In this document: positions 23,439 through 34,269 of the stretch, in pieces | Position numbering within the stretch: position 1 is the first letter of the stretch | Layout: the number at the start of each line of letters is the position of its first letter | From: Cynocephalus volans | Taxonomy: Eukaryota > Chordata > Mammalia > Dermoptera > Cynocephalidae | DNA: 64,000 bases | Reading direction: 5' to 3' | Assembly (NCBI RefSeq): GCF_027409185.1 | Contig: NC_084474.1 | Coordinates: 4,953,382-5,017,381, forward strand | The notes under the pieces: generated by a model | Told to the model about the DNA's origin: nothing | Seen by the model: only the letters and a program-made list of their open reading frames with translations | Database searches by the model: none | Made by a program: the position numbers and the translations under genes

Positions 23439-23900
23439 GACGGCCAGCCCCAGCCGTGTGACGGCCGCTTCGAGCCGCACCGTGACGGGACCGGAGACGT
23501 TTTCCGCGGGCCTGATGAGCCGGTCGGAACGCGAAAGCAGCCTGCGGAAGCGTCTCCCCGGCCCGGCCCGGCCCGGCCCGCGCCACCCGCCGCAGCCACG
23601 GGGACGGCGCCGCCTGCGTCGCGGGCCGAGCGCGACAGCAGAGAAGGCAGCGTGAGGAGAGCACCTTTTAAAGTCCGAGTCACCCAAAGGGTAGCGGGGT
23701 GGACCGGGGCTCGCAGTTTCGTGTTTACGTCCCTGAGTGTGTCTTCCGATCCTAGCGCTGGAACTGGAAGCTTTCGGATGACGAAGGCAGGTCCTGCCCC
23801 GCCCGACCTCAGCCCCGGATCCACCTGCAGCTGACGGTGGCGGCTGAGCTGCGGAGCGTGCACCGAGCGAGCCAAACGCCCAGCCCCTTCCCCGAGGTCT
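23400..23900. other. GC-rich, CpG-dense block over CHRNA6 exon 2
   Basis: About 500 bases are strongly GC-rich with many CpGs and tandem GGCCC units (23558-23580), inside AT-rich flanks. Long frames open here on both strands are a by-product of the composition: apart from the exon 2 stretch they resemble nothing known. It could be a CpG island or the trace of GC-biased gene conversion. Confidence 0.7.
23442..23572 (-). pseudogene. CHRNA6: CHRNA6 exon 2, degraded and GC-rich
   Basis: One minus-strand frame reads L-I-R-P-A-E-N-V-S-G-P-V-T-V-R-L-E-A-A-V, matching the N-terminal extracellular stretch of alpha-6 at about two thirds of positions, including the N-V-S glycosylation site. Upstream of about 23555 the homology is lost in repeated GGGCC units (23558-23580), and there is no AG at the expected acceptor. 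At the expected 3' end (23441/23442) there is a GT, but the donor context GTCGCC is poor. The codons are almost all G or C at silent sites, unlike exons 1 and 3-5. The exon boundary next to 23572 is estimated from family length. Confidence 0.7.
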
Positions 23901-25015
23901 TCCAAGCCACACTTGTCTTAAAAGCAGTGTTGAAATGCAGTCATTCGGAGATAAGTGAGAATGCAAGGTATCTAAGGCAAATTTACTTAAAACTTAGTCA
24001 TTAAATTCCAGGCAGTGGTTTCAGTTGCTTGCCTTCGTTTGACACGGTGCATTTTATTAATACCGACTCCACGTTTTCCCTTAGAGAATTCAAACTGGAC
24101 ACCTGAAATATTATTCCATGGTTTTCTCAAGGGATTTATAGCTTGAAAGAAAAAAAAAAAATTAAAGGGATCGAGAAGCTCATTAGGCAAAAGTGGATGG
24201 AAGGATAACTGATAAATGAAGAGCTGCTTGACAAGTGCATTTGGAAACACTGGGATTTTTTCAGGAAAGAAAAATGTAAAACATCATTCTTGCCATCATA
24301 TTAATAATGATAAAAATATTTATCCATAAAGTAGACAATTTAAAAAATCCTCCTCCTTCCCCATCCCCCCCGGAGACATTTTAGATAAACCCTCCACCAG
24401 TCTTGAGAAGCGAGTCCCCTGCAAACCTAACAGCACATGGAAATGTGATTCTGTTCGGCAGAGCAGCAGTTAATTTGTTTCTAAGTCTTAACTTTTAAAA
24501 TGAATAAGCTTATTCTCAGGACACCCTTCAGCATGCTAATATGACATGTTTCCTGAAACAAAGATGATTACTTCATTCAAATGGAGAAGTTCATAGGCTG
24601 AGAAATAGTATCGGCTAGCAAATAAACCACAGTTTTGAAAAAAATATTAAATTTAAAACCAAAAATAAATAAGTTGAATACATCCATAGGTGAGAGGATA
24701 GAAAACTGCATCATTCTTACTATTATATTTGACTTGGGAAACCATATTTATTAGGAAAATAAAATAAAATAAGGTTTACAGTATGTTTCATTGTCCTACT
24801 CCCCTACCCCGTACCCCCCAAATCTTCTTATATGTCAAACCTCACTAATAAAAAATAGATTAATTAGCAGTTGTAGTGGCGGTGGTTCCTAAGCAGACAC
24901 TTTATGTATTTACCCTTAGAAGATTTCGTATCTGCTCATTCAAGCTCGACTAGAACAGAGAGTAAATACACGGAGCTAAAAAGGGAATAGGAGACAAAGC
25001 AGAATTAAAACCTAC
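23573..25015 (-). other. CHRNA6 intron 1, partly a CpG-rich block
   Basis: The exon-2-proximal 330 bases (23573-23900) are GC- and CpG-rich. The rest, from about 23900 to 25015, is AT-rich unique-looking sequence with no repeat I can name. Confidence 0.6.
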
Positions 25016-25095
25016 CTTCAAAGAAAGGTGTGAATATACACAGCCAGACACAAGCCCAAGCCAAGGACTCCACGGCCCTCACGTGGCAGCATCAT
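25016..25095 (-). pseudogene. CHRNA6: CHRNA6 exon 1 (start codon and signal peptide), frameshifted
   Basis: Two ATGs in tandem lie at 25095-25090; the second (25092-25090) matches the family start M-L. The exon runs to 25016 and ends at a good donor, GTAGG. The coding part is 77 bases where the family needs 79. A CT dinucleotide is missing at about 25045-25050. Upstream of it the frame gives a G-L-C-L signal-peptide core. Downstream, the shifted frame reads W-L-C-I-F-T-P-F-F-E, close to the expected end of the leader. In the actual frame, an in-frame TGA (25020-25018) follows 24 codons, so no mature receptor can be made from this start. Confidence 0.85.
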
Positions 25096-26750
25096 GAGGG
25101 CGCACTCTGATGGGAAGCAGAGCTCTGACAGCCGCAGGCGTGAGACCTTTAGTCTTCAGAAGCTGCTGCCATCCACGTGTGTCTTCTGTGAAATAAAAAC
25201 TGCACAAGACACAGCACGATTGTTCCCAGTATCAGAGTCTGAGGCGGACACAAAGGTCAAATGAAAAGGACTCGACCTGATGTCAGATGAGTCACCACAT
25301 TTCCTGTCACCCTAGATCCCTTTTCCAGCAAAAAAAGTGAAGAAAAGCAGTGAGGAAGCGCGAGGCAGACAGGACTGAGAGAGCACAGAAAATATACCTG
25401 CAGCTGAGGAGGCCCCTGTGTTGCAACCGTCATTTTCATGGGAATAAACACACATTCTCTGAGCTCCAACTGTAGGGAAAGCACATGCTAGGTCCCAAAT
25501 TTATTTTCTGACTCACTGAGTTCTCTAGGTGATCGGGTCTTCACCTGGTTAGAAAACTTCCTCAGATATGAATCTCCGTTCCTGCTTTCATAGTGCAGCT
25601 TAGAGAGAACAGAATTTGGTTTTTTCCTGCCTCCGAGGCTTTTAGTGCTTTGTCTTTCTGAGTTGAGTGATCACCAGAACTAGAGGTTAGATGTGGGAGA
25701 GTGAGAGGAACGGATTGAACCTAGACATTTTCATGTTTATTTAAATATCCTTGAACAGTTTGTGCCAATAGGATTCTGATTAACGAGCCTCCTGATCAGA
25801 TTTTCATGTTGGTTAAAGAGGAGCTGGGCCTGAAGGTGACCTCTCAGGGCCTTCCCATCCAAGCATTCTGTGACATCATCGTGAGCAGAGCACAGTCTGC
25901 ACATGTGAAGAGCTCAGACTAACAACTTCCCTCAAAATTCCATTAGGCTCACATCTCTTGAGGGAACAAAAGACGAATTAACATTTATTTAGTGCCAGAC
26001 TTGGAGCAGGCACGAGGCTGGGTGCCTCAGATGTGTCTTCTAAGATGTTTCTCACACTCTCCCCCAGCAGATGGGCTTTTGTCATTTGCTGAAGTGTGTG
26101 CAGTTCACAGAGAGCTTAAGGTGATAAATCTGGACAACACTTTACCGTGACGGGTAAGATGCCACCTCACAATCCAAAATGGAACAATGCCTCACTGGCT
26201 TTCAGAGTAAAACCCAAACCAAACTGGCTGGTTTCCAAAGCACCAACACCACCCTCGACTGCTCCTCTTGCTCAGGTTTTACTTGGTTTGCTCTTCATAC
26301 TTTCTAATAGATACACACTGCAGTCCCAAGGAAATTCTTTCACAGCTTTTGTTTTATCCCACATCCAACAGTTCCCTGTAGCTCATCACCTGTAAGCTTT
26401 AAGAACCTCTCTGGAGGAGGGATCCTTTGGAATATGCCAAAAGTTAGCACCTACTTTCTTCCAGGAGCAAGATTCTGTTCCATTGTGCCAGGAGTGCAGA
26501 GTGATGGGGGGCATTATGAGTGGAGGTCACAGAGGAGCCTCATCACAGGTGAAGAATGCAGGGAAAGAACATGGACTTTGGGGTCAGACAGACCTGGATT
26601 TGGATTCTGGTCCTAATACTCACCTGGGGGACATTGGGCAAGTCATGTAAGCTACCTCAGCCTGTCATTGGAAAAATATGATTAAATCCAGTAACATAAA
26701 TCATTTAATCTCTCCTCAAGTGATTGTTACTCACGCTCTTACCGCTACAA
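25096..26750. other. Region upstream of CHRNA6 exon 1; MIR at 26545-26710
   Basis: Any CHRNA6 promoter should lie in the first few hundred bases above 25095. I see no TATA box or CpG island there. A MIR on the plus strand is recognised by 'tttggggtcagacagacctg' and 'gacattgggcaagtcatg'. The rest is unassigned. Confidence 0.5.
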
Positions 26751-26820
26751 ATAGTGTGTTAGTCTGTTTGTATTGCTTGTAACAGAATACCTGAAACTGG
26801 GTAATGTATAAAGAAACGAA

Positions 26821-26940
26821 GGGCTGGCTGGTTAGCTCAGTTGCTTAGAGTGCAGTGTTATAATACCAAGGTCTAGGGTTCAAATCTCCATACTGGCCAA
26901 TGCCAAAAAAACAAAAGCAAGAACACCTGACATTACATTA
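26821..26940 (+). mobile_element. tRNA-Ile-like SINE
   Basis: Head GGGCTGGCTGGTTAGCTCAG, B box GGGTTCAAATC and an A-rich tail; the tail continues with about 28 bases before the next SINE. Confidence 0.88.
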
Positions 26941-27044
26941 AGGGCTGGCCAGTCAGCTCAGTTGGTTAGAGCACAGCCTTGTAACACCAAGGTCACAGGT
27001 TTAGATCCCCGAACTGGCCAGCCGGAAAAAAAATAAATAAATAA
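26941..27044 (+). mobile_element. tRNA-Ile-like SINE, adjacent to the previous one
   Basis: Head GGGCTGGCCAGTCAGCTCAG, B box region AGGTTTAGATCCC and an AAATAAATAAAT tail. 'AAACGAA' before the first SINE reappears after this one, so both may lie within one target duplication. Confidence 0.88.
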
Positions 27045-27207
27045 AAACGAAGAAATGAAATTGATTTCTTACAGTTTTGGAAGCTAGGAAGTCCGCAGTC
27101 CAGGAAACACATCTGGTGAGGGCCTTCTTGGTGGTGGCGACCACAGTGTCACATGGCAGGAATTGCCAGAGCAAGAGAGAACGAACCTTGTCACTCACTC
27201 TCCTTAT

Positions 27208-27337
27208 ATTTTTGTTGCTGTTATTGTTTTGTTTATTTTTCTTCCTTTTTCTGATGGCTGGCCCACACGAGGATCTGAACCCTTGACCTTGGTGTCATAA
27301 CACCGAGCTCTAACCAACTGAGCTAACAGGCCAGCCC
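27208..27337 (-). mobile_element. tRNA-Ile-like SINE
   Basis: Reverse complement gives AGGGCTGGCCTGTTAGCTCAG, GGTTCAGATCC and an A-rich tail. Confidence 0.88.
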
Positions 27338-27631
27338 TCACTGTCCTCATGAAGCCATCAGAACCACGTCCATCACTCCATGAATGAATCGATCCATGCA
27401 TAGGGGCACAGTCCTCACAGTCTAATCACCTCTCAAAGGCCCCACCTTTCAAATACCATAATAGAATTTCCCACCCTCTTAACACTGTTATAGTGGGGAT
27501 CGAGTTTCCAACACTTGAACTTATGGGGGGCAATTTAACCCATAGCAAATAGGTAACACAATTAAGTAATTCGTGAGACCTGAACTTGTAAGAAGGATAT
27601 ATTTTGAATGCTTGTTAAAAAAAATTCTTCA

Positions 27632-27720
27632 TTCAGGCCACTTGGTTAGAGCATGGTGCTGGTAACACCAGGGTCAAAGGCTCAGATCCCCTTGCCAGCC
27701 AGCTGCTAAAACAAAAACAT
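27632..27720 (+). mobile_element. tRNA-Ile-like SINE, 5'-truncated
   Basis: Starts inside the tRNA part ('cacttggttagagcatggtg'), followed by a B box region and 'ccttgccagccagctgc' and an A-rich tail. Confidence 0.75.
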
Positions 27721-27942
27721 TCTTCATTCAAAGTAAACATTTAAACTATGCCCCCATCATCAGAAAAATGCTTGGGTTTTGTAACTGAATTTTGGATTTA
27801 TACCCTACTTCAAACTCTTTTTGAAAGTTGCTGAAATAGAAGTTAAAAACAAATACACAGGGGGGATAAAATAAGCATGTTTTCAAAAAATAAAAACATT
27901 TAATTCAAGACATAGAAGAATTAAAAACATTATTCTTTTTCA

Positions 27943-27992
27943 AAGGTCAAGGGTTCAGATCCCCATACCTGCCAGCACCAAAAACCGAAAAA
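27943..27992 (+). mobile_element. SINE 3' fragment
   Basis: Only 'ggtcaagggttcagatcccc' and the following 'gccagcaccaaaaacc' remain. Confidence 0.65.
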
Positions 27993-29240
27993 AGACGCTA
28001 TCTTTTGAGAGGTTGCTGGATACTCTTTCACATTTATATTCTAGGAATTAGTTTTTGTTCAGCCATCCTGTTGAACCAGCCAGTAGTTCAGAGGGCCGTC
28101 CTTGGTTCAGCGAGGTGGGAAGGATGGAGCACATGGGAGGTGCCTGCAGCCCTGGGTGGGAGATTGACTAATACCCTCCTCCACCTTTCACCCCTCATTC
28201 CTCTCAGCCAGTTCCAAAGGGAAACAGGAAGAAGCGGTGGATCTCAACTTAGTCAAGGCGATAAATCTCGTGAACGCTATAGATCCTATGCCTGTGGATC
28301 CCATACACATGTGAATACCAAACAGAACTTTGAATGTAATTTCGGGGCTCAGAGCCGTGGAGGGCCACGCCTGGGTGGAAGGTAGCCACAGCTGGTTCCC
28401 TGTTTTCCTCAGTGTCTGTCCACAGTCAGGCACCATCTCTTTTAAAATAATATTCTAAAGAGCTAATGTGTTAGAAAATGGGTAGGCTTCAGAGAATAAT
28501 TGTCGGGTTTATTTTGGCTTTTATCCATAGAAACTAACTTCGGTTTGGAGGTTTCCTGAGAAAAAAAGAGTTGATATTGTTTAATATGAAACTTTTATTA
28601 TAAAATTTTTTTAAGCTTTCCCCTGACTCCCCGTTTGCTAAATTAAATCTATTGTCTCATTCTGCTCTAGAAACAAGGGAGACTATTTGATATGTTCTTA
28701 TAAAGTTGGTTATGTTCTTGTTTAAATTTTGAGGGTTTTGGCATAGACACTGCACAAATGAACACTTTGTTGACCTTTCTCCAACTGTCAGTTCTCTTTA
28801 AACTCAAAATGAAGAAACTCTTCAGTTGTCCATAAGAAAATGTGAAGGAAATAGCCCTTTAAACATGAATTATTTACAGATCCACTGCAGCAAAAACATC
28901 ATCAATAATTTAATGACCCCATATGCTTTTTTCATTTAGTGCCCACTGTGAACTCTCACATGTTCCATATCTCCAGTCGGTAGCATTGCACATCCACCAC
29001 ACTTGACATTCCCAAATCACAAGGGAAAGCAAAACAGTGCTAGGGTAAGTATTCAAATTCAATGCTAATTTTAGACCATGAAGAAACATTTAATACATTG
29101 CTAATTATAAGAGAGGTGCAAATTAACCCTCAATGACCATCTTTTGTCTGCCTAAATTTTAAGAAAAAGGGAGAGCCTTGGAACCTGAGGTGAGGTAGAG
29201 CAGTGAAAGAAAGCCAGAACTATGTTGAAAATGTTACAAC
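27993..29240. other. No recognised feature
   Basis: Open frames at 28005-28436 have no recognisable domain; the rest is AT-rich unique-looking sequence. Confidence 0.5.
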
Positions 29241-29244
29241 TCTG

Positions 29245-29465
29245 AATAATAATTATAGCCACTTCTGAGCACTTCCTATGTGCCAATCACCATGCTAAGC
29301 CCCCTCCGTTCTCTCTTTACATTCTCACAGCAACCCTTTGGAGCAAGACTCAATTTTGTAAGTGAGGACATTGACACTCAAGGAGGTTAAGTAAGTTGCT
29401 TAATAGCTGATAAATGGCTGACTTAGAATTCATATCTAGATCTGCCTGAATCTAAAACGAATGCT
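29245..29465 (-). repeat. MIR SINE
   Basis: Reverse MIR pattern: 'cacttcctatgtgccaatca', 'ctcacagcaaccctttggag', 'aggaggttaagtaagttgct'. Confidence 0.75.
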
Positions 29466-30060
29466 TTTGTCTTAAAACTATCCTGAAATGCATTTAGGTC
29501 CACAAATCCTTTATAAGTGCAGTACATTTTTAGAGTCGTTATTGAAGTGAGTCATGGCTAACACCACCTTTGTTATCCTTCACGTGGATCCCTTTGTCCT
29601 GCTCCAGGTGAGCTGAGGAAACTGAGGCTAATTAATAAAGGGGGTTGAAACATAGACATAATGCTAGACAGAAAGCTCATGAGATTGTCCCCATTAGAGC
29701 ACAGGCTGTTAACAGGCAAGTCCCCAGCTCTGGGAGAGCAGGCGAGTACAGCCACGTGCAAGTCTCTGGGTGTGCTTTTGCCAGCTGTGCCATGCACAGC
29801 GTTAGGCTAAGCACTGGTGAAGGGCATGATGGGCCATACTCTTCCCACCTGAAGGATTCCCACACAGACCTTTGGGAATTCTGTAACTTCCCTCCGGCCT
29901 TTTCACTTCACTGTGTGTGCATCAGTTATCACTGGGCCTTCAAAGGTAGAAGGAAATATGCTTAAATTATAATTCCCTAAAAGGAAGAATCAATTCAAGG
30001 TTACCATTGCCCTAGAGCCCAGCAGCTACTATAATAAAATGTATTCCACTATAGTAGACC

Positions 30061-30453
30061 TGAAAGAAAGTGAGCCAAGATGCTGGGTACCGCTCAAGCT
30101 TTATTAAAGGAGAAAATCTGCCTGGCTGTGCTCAAAGTGGCAAGCAGCCCATGGCTGCCCTGAAAATGGTGGACAGCACCAGGTGTGGGGTGGTAGAGCT
30201 TATATAGTGCACCAAGGGCTGGCTGATCCCATCAAGGAGGGGCATTATGCTAATGTGGGTCGGGGTGGAGAACTGCGTCCTTGTGGAAACAAAAGGGGTT
30301 TCTGTTTACATCAGGAGGCTTCTCACAAAGGGGACGGGGGAGGGGAGGGGAGGAGGTGGGCAGTGCCATTTGTACTTGGGCTTGTCTAAAGTGGCGCTGG
30401 TTATGTTGCAGATCTATTAAGACCCAGCTCTGCAATTATAAGTGAGAATAACA
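30061..30453 (-). mobile_element. Solo ERV LTR (family B)
   Basis: On the minus strand it begins TGTTATTCTC and ends CTTTCTTTCA, with a TATA box (CACTATATAAGCTC, about 30205) and AATAAAGCTTG (about 30097). Flanking AGACC and ATACC form a 5-base target duplication with one mismatch. A related copy is at 45861-46185 on the plus strand. Confidence 0.82.
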
Positions 30454-30599
30454 ATACCAATCTGTACTAGTTTCTGAGGACTACTGTAACAAATTACCAC
30501 AAATTTGGTGATGAGTTTTACAAATCTACAACTTGGTTTCATTGATTTTTCCCCCCCTTTTAAAAAAAGTTTGTATTTCATTTTTCCACTGTAATTCCT

Positions 30600-30616
30600 C
30601 CCCCCCCCCCCCCCCA
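30600..30616. repeat. Poly-C run
   Basis: About 16 C residues in a row. Confidence 0.9.
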
Positions 30617-31800
30617 CTCCACTCTAATTCTTATTAGTTCCTTTCTTCTGCTTGCTTTGGGTTTTTCCAGTTTCTAAAATGGAAGATTAGGCTATTAGAT
30701 TGAGAACTTTTTTCTTTTTTTAATATAAGTGTTTAAAGCTATAAATTTCCCTCTATGCTTTAGCTGCATCCCATAAGTTTTTATAAGTTGTGGTTTTGTT
30801 TTCTTTTATCTCAAAGTATTTTCCAGTTTCTTTCATGATTTCTCCGTTGACCCATTGGTTGTTTCAGAGCATTGGTTTATTACCACATACTTGTGAATTT
30901 TCCAGATTATCTTCTGCTTTCATTTCTAATTTAATTCAATTGTGACCAGAGAATATATATTGTATAACTTTAATCCTTTTAAATTTATTGAGACTTTTTA
31001 TGGCCTAGCATATTGTCTATCCTGTGCATTTGAGAAAAAAATATGTATTTTGCTGCTTTGGGGTAGAAAGTTCTGTAGAACTTAGGTCTAGTTGGCTTGT
31101 AGTGTTGTTCAAGTTTATTTCCAGGTTGTTCTTCCACCTAGTTTTTCTGGCCATTATTGAAAGTGGGACATTGAAGTCCCAACTATTATTGTTGAATTGT
31201 CTGTCTCTCCCTTCATTTTGGTCAGTTTTTGCTTTATGTATTTTGGTGCTTTATTATTAGGTGTATATCTGTTTATAACTGTTATTTTGTCCTGACAAAT
31301 TGACCAATTTATTTTCATAAAATGCTCCTCTTTATCTGTAGTAAGATTTTTGTTTTAAAGTCTATTTTGTCTGATATTAGTGTAGCCACTTCAGCTCTGT
31401 TTTGGTTGTTGCTTGCATGGTATATTTTTTCCATCCTTTTACTTTGAATCTATTTGTATCTATGAATTTAGAGAGTGTCTCCTGTAGAGAGCATATAGTT
31501 GGATGATGTTCCTTGTCTGCATTCTGATTGGATAATTTAATTCATTCAGATTTAATGTTATTATTGATAATGATAGGATTTATGTCTGCCATTTTGCTTT
31601 TTGTTGTCTGTATGTCTCATGTCCCTTTTGCTACTTTTTCTCCTTTACTGTCCTAGATTGCATTGATTGAATTTTCCATTGTAACACTTTAATTCCTTTA
31701 ATAATTCTTAAGCTATATTTTTACTTATTGTCTTAATAATTGATCTATAGCTTACAATATACATCTTAACTTATAACTTACTTCAGATTTTTATTAACTC
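30617..31800 (-). mobile_element. Old L1, ORF2 endonuclease region
   Basis: Reverse complement contains L1 ORF2 landmarks such as 'aacttatgggatgcagctaa' and 'caatatgctaggcc' in endonuclease/linker order. It is full of stops. Confidence 0.8.
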
Positions 31801-33500
31801 AATTCCAGTGAGGTACAGAAACTTTATTTCTATGTAGCTCTATCTCTTTCTCCCTCCTCCCACACCCCTTTTTAAACAGCTTTATTAAGATATAATTGAT
31901 ATACTCAAAATGCACGTTTGGTGTATGTAATTGGATGAAGTTTGGACATATATATACACCCATGATACCATCACCACAGTCAAGGTAATAAACATATCCA
32001 TCCCCTCCAGAAGTTTTCTGTGTCCTTTTGTGGGGTTTTGTTTGTTTTTTGGTTTTGTATGTGTGTATGGGTGCTAAGAACATTTAACACAAGCTATTCT
32101 CTATTTTTTAAGTGCAAAATACCATATTGTTAACTATATGGCACTATGGTGTACAATGGATCTCTAGAACTTCCTTCCTCCCCTCTTAGGTGCCATTATT
32201 TTTATGCATATTATGTCTATATATGTTACAAACCCAACAATGCATTATTAAAATTATTACCTTATATAATTTTATGTCTTATAAAAACTGAGAGAAAAAA
32301 AGGAGAGACAGTGTATATGTATAGTTTGTTCTATCAACCTTGGTGAATAACCTTTTTATTTACCATTTTTGTTTCTCTTCATTTGTTCCTGTGTGTTCCA
32401 GTTACCATCTGGTGTCATATCCTTACTTCAGCACAGCTTTGTTCTCACAGCCTCTTTGTGCCATTATTATCAAATATATTTCTATCTGTCATAGGCCCAA
32501 CAATACAATTATGTTCATGAGTTTCTGCAATTGTTTTTAAAATCAGTTAAGAGAAGAAATAACTGTCTCTTTCCCTGATCTCACAGTCAAGCTCTGACTG
32601 GTTTGCTCCGCCAGAATGATACCCAGCTGTTAGCCTCCACTAGTTGCTGCCTGATTCCTCTTCTGTTGTTTTTGACAATACACTGGGACAAAAATTGCTC
32701 TGTGGTGTGATTCAGTTAAATTAAAGTCAGGCTGTTGCCAAGTTTGAAGCTCGCTTTGACCCTTGGAGGGCCCTTCTTAGCTGTCTCTTTCCCTGGTTCT
32801 TCCTGGTAACTTCTAGCTAGTCTCTGTTTCACTTCCTCTTAATTGCTGACCATCTCTGGCTCCATCATTTTTGGCAATGCTCTTAGATACACACTTGTGC
32901 AAGCTTTGCTCCAAATGAAGTCCATCTTCTTAAACCTACACCACTGCACTGGAGTTGGGACCAGGGTCCATGGCCTGCTTTTCCCTGTGTGACATCTGCT
33001 CTAGAAGCAGGTGTTGTGTGGGGATGGTACTGCCTGGTTATCTTGGTCTGCCTGTCCAGGCATGAGATCTCCACCCTATAAGCAAAATGGGACAGAGGTG
33101 GTGGGGATATGGTATTTTCAGCCCACTACACCTGGAGTAGAGCTCCTGCCCTGCGAGTGGGGGCCAAGTGAGGGGAAGGAAGCCCTGTTTTTTTCTCAGC
33201 CACTTCTGCCTAGAATAGTGCTTTGACCACACAGAGTCATGGATAAAGAGAGATGCTGTTGTCCTGCTCCTCACAGAGTGCCCTAGGCCAGGAACTGTGA
33301 GAAAAATGAGCCCGTCTTCTGGGCCTCAGACTTCTGAAGTACAGCTCCTGTTACACCGAGCTGAGCGGGGATGATGGAAGTAGGTCACAGCTCAAATGCC
33401 ACAAACTCACTGTTGTAAACAAGCTTTACTACACATTTCTCCATTTGCTGTATGCTCTTAGTGAAAGTTCTGGAAGCTATAACTGGTTGTTGTTCTTGTT
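31801..33500 (-). mobile_element. Probable older L1 5' portion, fragmented
   Basis: 'Gctttattaagatataattg' and 'ccatcaccacagtcaaggta' at 31880-31990, and 'cctgttacaccgagctgagc' at 33350, recall old L1M non-coding parts. Family and exact limits are uncertain. Confidence 0.45.
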
Positions 33501-34265
33501 TTAAAGTGTTTTTCACCAATTAAATAGTAGTTTCACTGGTGAGGGGAAGGGTGCATAGAGGTCTGAAGTTTTACTTAAATGAGCTGAAGGAAAGGGAGCA
33601 TTTCAGGAAGGGGGAAAATCAAAGAAGTGAGAAAGTACAGGTACCTGGGAGATAATAAGTAGGTTTATTTGGCTACTTGATTGATGAGTGGAGCTGCCAC
33701 TGGATGGGTAGCGTAGGGCCAGGTTTCAGAGGACCGTGAATGTTAAGCTAATGGATTCAGTCTCTGGGGAACCACCGGAAGGTTTGAAAAAGAGAATAAC
33801 ATGATGGAAACTGTATTTTAAAAACATTATCTTCCACCTTATGCTGTATTCATTTTGTACAAAAATTATCAGATTTTTTGTTTTTAATAGTTTATAAGTA
33901 TTTCCCCAGAATATTTTGAAGAATTGAAGAGGATTGAAGTGCATTAAATTAATTCACTTCAGACATTCCAAGATTTTAAAACCCAGTGCTCTTTTTGAGT
34001 CCAATGCTCTCATGGCTTATAATAAAAAATTTAAAGCCTACTGCAAACTCATAGTATGCTACTAATAATTTTGACGTTTTAGTTTAAACTTTAGGAATGT
34101 ATAACCTAAGACTTGAATTATGTGCTTGCTTAGTTTTCATATGCTTTCCAGATGGTTCAAAACCAAGAAGTCTAATTTACTTGACATCTTCAAGTTCATT
34201 CTTATCTCTAGCTATAAGATTATGAGACAAATGGCAAGACTTTCTTACTTTCCCTAACAAATATT
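33500..34265. other. No named feature
   Basis: A stretch around 33690-33815 resembles the body of an ancient interspersed repeat ('gtgaatgttaagctaatgga'), but I cannot name the family. Confidence 0.4.
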
Positions 34266-34269
34266 AGGT

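Larger units (their letters stand above)
18495..23441 (-). other. CHRNA6 intron 2 (about 4.9 kb)
   Basis: Large intron containing an L2-like fragment, a CA repeat, an old L1 3' end (20880-21355) and a MIR next to exon 2. Stretches 19560-20790 and 21360-23290 contain short open frames on both strands with no family I recognise. A 20-base unit is repeated in tandem near 20380-20420. Confidence 0.6.
16412..25095 (-). pseudogene. CHRNA6: CHRNA6 (nicotinic acetylcholine receptor alpha-6), apparently inactivated
   Basis: The minus strand carries the exons of a neuronal nicotinic receptor alpha subunit in the right order: signal peptide (25016-25092), N-terminal exon 2 (about 23442-23572), a 45-base exon 3, a 110-base exon 4 and a large exon 5 (16412-17388). 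The Cys-loop, the vicinal cysteine pair that defines alpha subunits, M2 and an alpha-6-type cytoplasmic loop are readable. The loop and signal peptide fit alpha-6 better than alpha-3, as I recall those proteins. In other mammals the product is a ligand-gated cation channel of dopaminergic and visual-pathway neurons, assembling with beta-2 and beta-3. Here two 2-base deletions break the frame, exon 2 has lost its acceptor, the M1 proline is changed and no terminal exon is found. A working gene would require several independent assembly errors. Confidence 0.85.
26755..27546 (-). mobile_element. MaLR LTR (MST/MLT1-like) carrying three SINEs
   Basis: The LTR reads on the minus strand, with ends near 27546 and 26755. 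It is interrupted by two plus-strand SINEs (26821-27044) and one minus-strand SINE (27208-27337). Without them the LTR is about the normal 430 bases. Confidence 0.8.

Noticed and set aside
23364..23966. A 200-codon minus-strand frame as a new protein
   Set aside because: It is open because the DNA is GC-rich; only the CHRNA6 exon 2 stretch inside it has homology, and several other frames are open too.
26821..27044. Functional tRNA genes
   Set aside because: They have tRNA-like A and B boxes but diverged stems and A-rich tails, as SINEs do.
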